Shown here: one piece after another, positions 62,161 to 64,000 of the stretch
Position numbering within the stretch: the first letter of the stretch is position 1
Layout: the number at the start of each line of letters is the position of its first letter
From: Albifimbria verrucaria
Taxonomy: Eukaryota; Ascomycota; Sordariomycetes; Hypocreales; Stachybotryaceae
DNA length: 64,000 bases
Reading direction: 5' to 3'
Assembly (NCBI GenBank): GCA_020081605.1
Contig: JAHREC010000013.1
Coordinates: 1,674,001-1,738,000 of the forward strand
Program-made: the position numbers and the translations under genes
Notes under the pieces: model-generated
Told to the model about the DNA's origin: nothing
Seen by the model: the letters and a program-made list of their open reading frames with translations, nothing else
Databases searched by the model: none

Positions 62161-63018
62161 TCCCACGCTGGATGACGGGGCCATTTTGCTCACGCAGCAC
62201 GCAGCACGCAGTACGCACCACACAGCACGCACCCTCCTCCTCCTCCTCCTCCTCCACCGCCGCCGTCTCCGCTGCAGCCCTCGCCCCCAACCAGCTCTGC
62301 TTTGGGCCTGGCTCAGCAGCCACCTTGACCTTCCTCGATCCGACTTCTCGATCCCAACCCAAGCCTCAAAAAACATCCATAAGGCGCCCGCCCCTAGAAT
62401 CCCTTTCCCTTCCCCTGCTTCAAAAGGCGCCCGCCCGCCCTCTCGCTTCTTGGCTCGCCTTCATTGCTTGCCGTCTCCTCTCACGCTTACTCGCTCGACC
62501 AACTTGTGCAATTCCCAAAAAGCAAAACCAACGTCTCATCGAACCAAGCCACGCCCTCGTCGGATTGGCAGACTCTCCCCGCCACCCAAAAGGAATTATA
62601 TGTGCTTGCCCAAGACTTCGGCGGCGCCGTAACCACCCTATCTGTACAAGCAGGCGCACGTCTGGCCTGGCGAAGAAGAAGAAAGCAACGACGGGTAACG
62701 CATTCCCCTTGCCTATTCGTCCAAGGGAGCCCGTCGCTTGCTCCTCATGCGCCCCATGTCCCCGCTATCGCTGCCCTTGGCCGATCGTCTTCGTGAGGAG
62801 TCCTCGCTTCTCCTCGACGGCTCCTGCCACCCTTCTGACCTTGCACGTTACTGCGACGATCGCGACGTCGAGACCGAGGACGGCAAGCTTCACCAACCAG
62901 GTGCAATTCTACAGAGACAGGCGACCGAGCCGGAAGACAAAGACGTTCCTCAAGACGACGACACGAGGAACCCCGCGATAACCTGCACCTCAAGAACTGT
63001 ATCCTATCGAGCAATGAG

Positions 63019-64000
63019 GTGACTGGCACCGCTCTGCCAATGTCGCACACATCTACCTCCAACACGTCTGAAGCGCACCTCGGCTCACAAGACAACGACG
63101 CACCGTCTCACGATTCACTGCTCCAGAATGATCTTGACATGGACGACAGTGATGGTGGGGCTCCTTTACATGCCTTGACTGCGGCCGCCATGCTCGATGT
63201 CGACGACCTGAGCGACTTCGTCTCGACCCTCGGTGACGGAGACGACCCTGCTCTGGATGGCCCCACCTTCGAAGCCTACCTCGAGAACTTGCTGGACCAA
63301 CAGTCCGAACCTGAGGAAGAGGAAGACGAAGCTTACGACGTCGTCATGCACACAATACCGCCCCCTTCCATGGGATCCTGCTTACCCCATTCTTCCCCCA
63401 TCTCCATCCACCGTCGGACCCTTTTCAGTTCTTGGGGCAGCAAGCACCGCCATTCATGACAGAGCTTGATACCGTCATTGCCAATCTGCCTCCTGTACAG
63501 ATAAGCAACCCGAATCCATTCATACTGGGCTCGGAGAACTTGGGCCTCGTAGACTTTTTGCGTGACTGGGCGCATATCGGAGCACGTGGAGCTTCTACTA
63601 TTACGCATGGAACTTGTACGAATATGCAATCTCCTGACATCAGAGCAGTGATACAGCAGGCCGGGACCACGCCAAATGCGGTCACGTACGCTGATCTCAA
63701 GGGCAACGCCTGTGACTTCCAGGGTCTGAACTGGACCGCCATGGGCACCACTCGTGAAGCTGCCCGCCGAAGACGGCGCATGACGTACCGTAACCATGTC
63801 AATTGTCGTGGCTCTGACAATCTCTACGTAAGTATAAGGCTGATGTAGTCGTTTTGAGTTGTCTGATATGCTAATCTCCTTGAGAAGGTGAGCAAGGACC
63901 AAGACAGCATCTCCTCGAGGAAAGCTTCTTTAGATTCAAAGCTATGACCATTCGCCAGGATGTTAGTCTGGCTCATTTTCAACTTCGAAGCGTACTGGCA
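63019..64000 (+). CDS. WD-repeat-family-like protein, N-terminal part
   Basis: The gene runs off the right edge. The likely start is near 63019-63040. A Ser/Asp-rich acidic N-terminus (DLDMDDSDGG, DDLSDFVSTLGDGDD, EPEEEEDEAYDVV) leads into TPFFPHLHPPSDPF, LGLVDFLRDWAHIG and the distinctive DLKGNACDFQGLNWTAMG with TREAARRRRRMTYRNHVN. An intron starts at the GTAAGT after NLY (about 63828) and the next exon reads LLEESFFRFKAMTIRQDVSLAHFQLRSVLA to the end. These segments match my memory of a fungal WD-domain protein family of unknown function. The WD repeats would lie outside the window. One C is missing at 63361-63365, where the frame shifts. Confidence 0.6.

Larger units (their letters stand above)
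57953..63018. other. 5 kb microsatellite-rich spacer
   Basis: No gene is supported between THS1 and the right-edge gene. It holds TGCCA, ACAAAG, GGA/CA and AATAA microsatellites, CT-rich leader sequence and TACTGTAC words (59655, 61610). The last 900 nt are C-rich leader-like sequence and may include 5' UTR introns. Confidence 0.55.

Overview
This window is nuclear DNA of a filamentous ascomycete, probably a Sordariomycete. The evidence is short introns (mostly 55-100 nt) with GT...AG ends and CTAAC-type branch sites, C-rich third codon positions, long pyrimidine tracts before start codons, and proteins of typical fungal type. Order and species cannot be fixed from the sequence alone. No CRISPR array, tRNA, rRNA or complete transposon was seen.

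Layout from left to right: the 3' end of a small membrane protein gene (1-355); an RTC3/SBDS-type gene (2045-2684, -); a DH-PH RhoGEF (3649-6809, -); a SERCA-type Ca2+ ATPase (9335-12515, +); 20S proteasome beta-3 (12842-about 13720, -); a TUG/UBX-domain protein (14838-16410, +); ribosomal protein eL36 (16861-17543, -); a small secreted Cys-containing protein (18665-19262, +); a secreted class 3 lipase (19883-21042, +); a gene-poor, repeat-rich 3.9 kb; 14-3-3 (24974-26323, +); an unrecognised protein (27549-28181, -); a synaptojanin-like inositol polyphosphate 5-phosphatase (30348-34426, -); an AT-rich island with a GIY-YIG-like ORF (about 34740-36230); Prp39 (37783-40109, +); cytochrome c peroxidase (42555-43796, +); an Old Yellow Enzyme (45416-46763, +); a C-terminal gene fragment (47548-47757, -); protein disulfide isomerase (49468-51154, +); a small mitochondrial inner-membrane-type protein (51512-52008, -); a second gene-free AT-rich block; a HIT zinc finger Vps71-like protein (53942-54817, +); cytosolic threonyl-tRNA synthetase (55266-57952, +); a 5 kb microsatellite-rich spacer; and the 5' part of a WD-repeat-family-like protein running off the right edge (63019-64000, +).

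Most genes are independent housekeeping genes, and no secondary-metabolite or other obvious gene cluster is present. CCP1, OYE and PDI are redox enzymes within 9 kb of each other, but nothing in the sequence ties them into one pathway.

The dominant oddity is technical or profound: nearly every conserved gene is broken by single-base deletions, more than 30 in all, and almost all lie in C, G, A or T runs. Because essential genes (PUP3, THS1, eL36, PRP39, SERCA) are all hit the same way, assembly homopolymer error is by far the best explanation. Gene spans below are therefore given across these breaks. Beyond that, the best biological leads are a GGTACC/TAGGTA motif recurring upstream of many start codons, an 81-bp hairpin flanked by TCAA repeats whose arms differ only by transitions, and the GIY-YIG-like ORF beside it.
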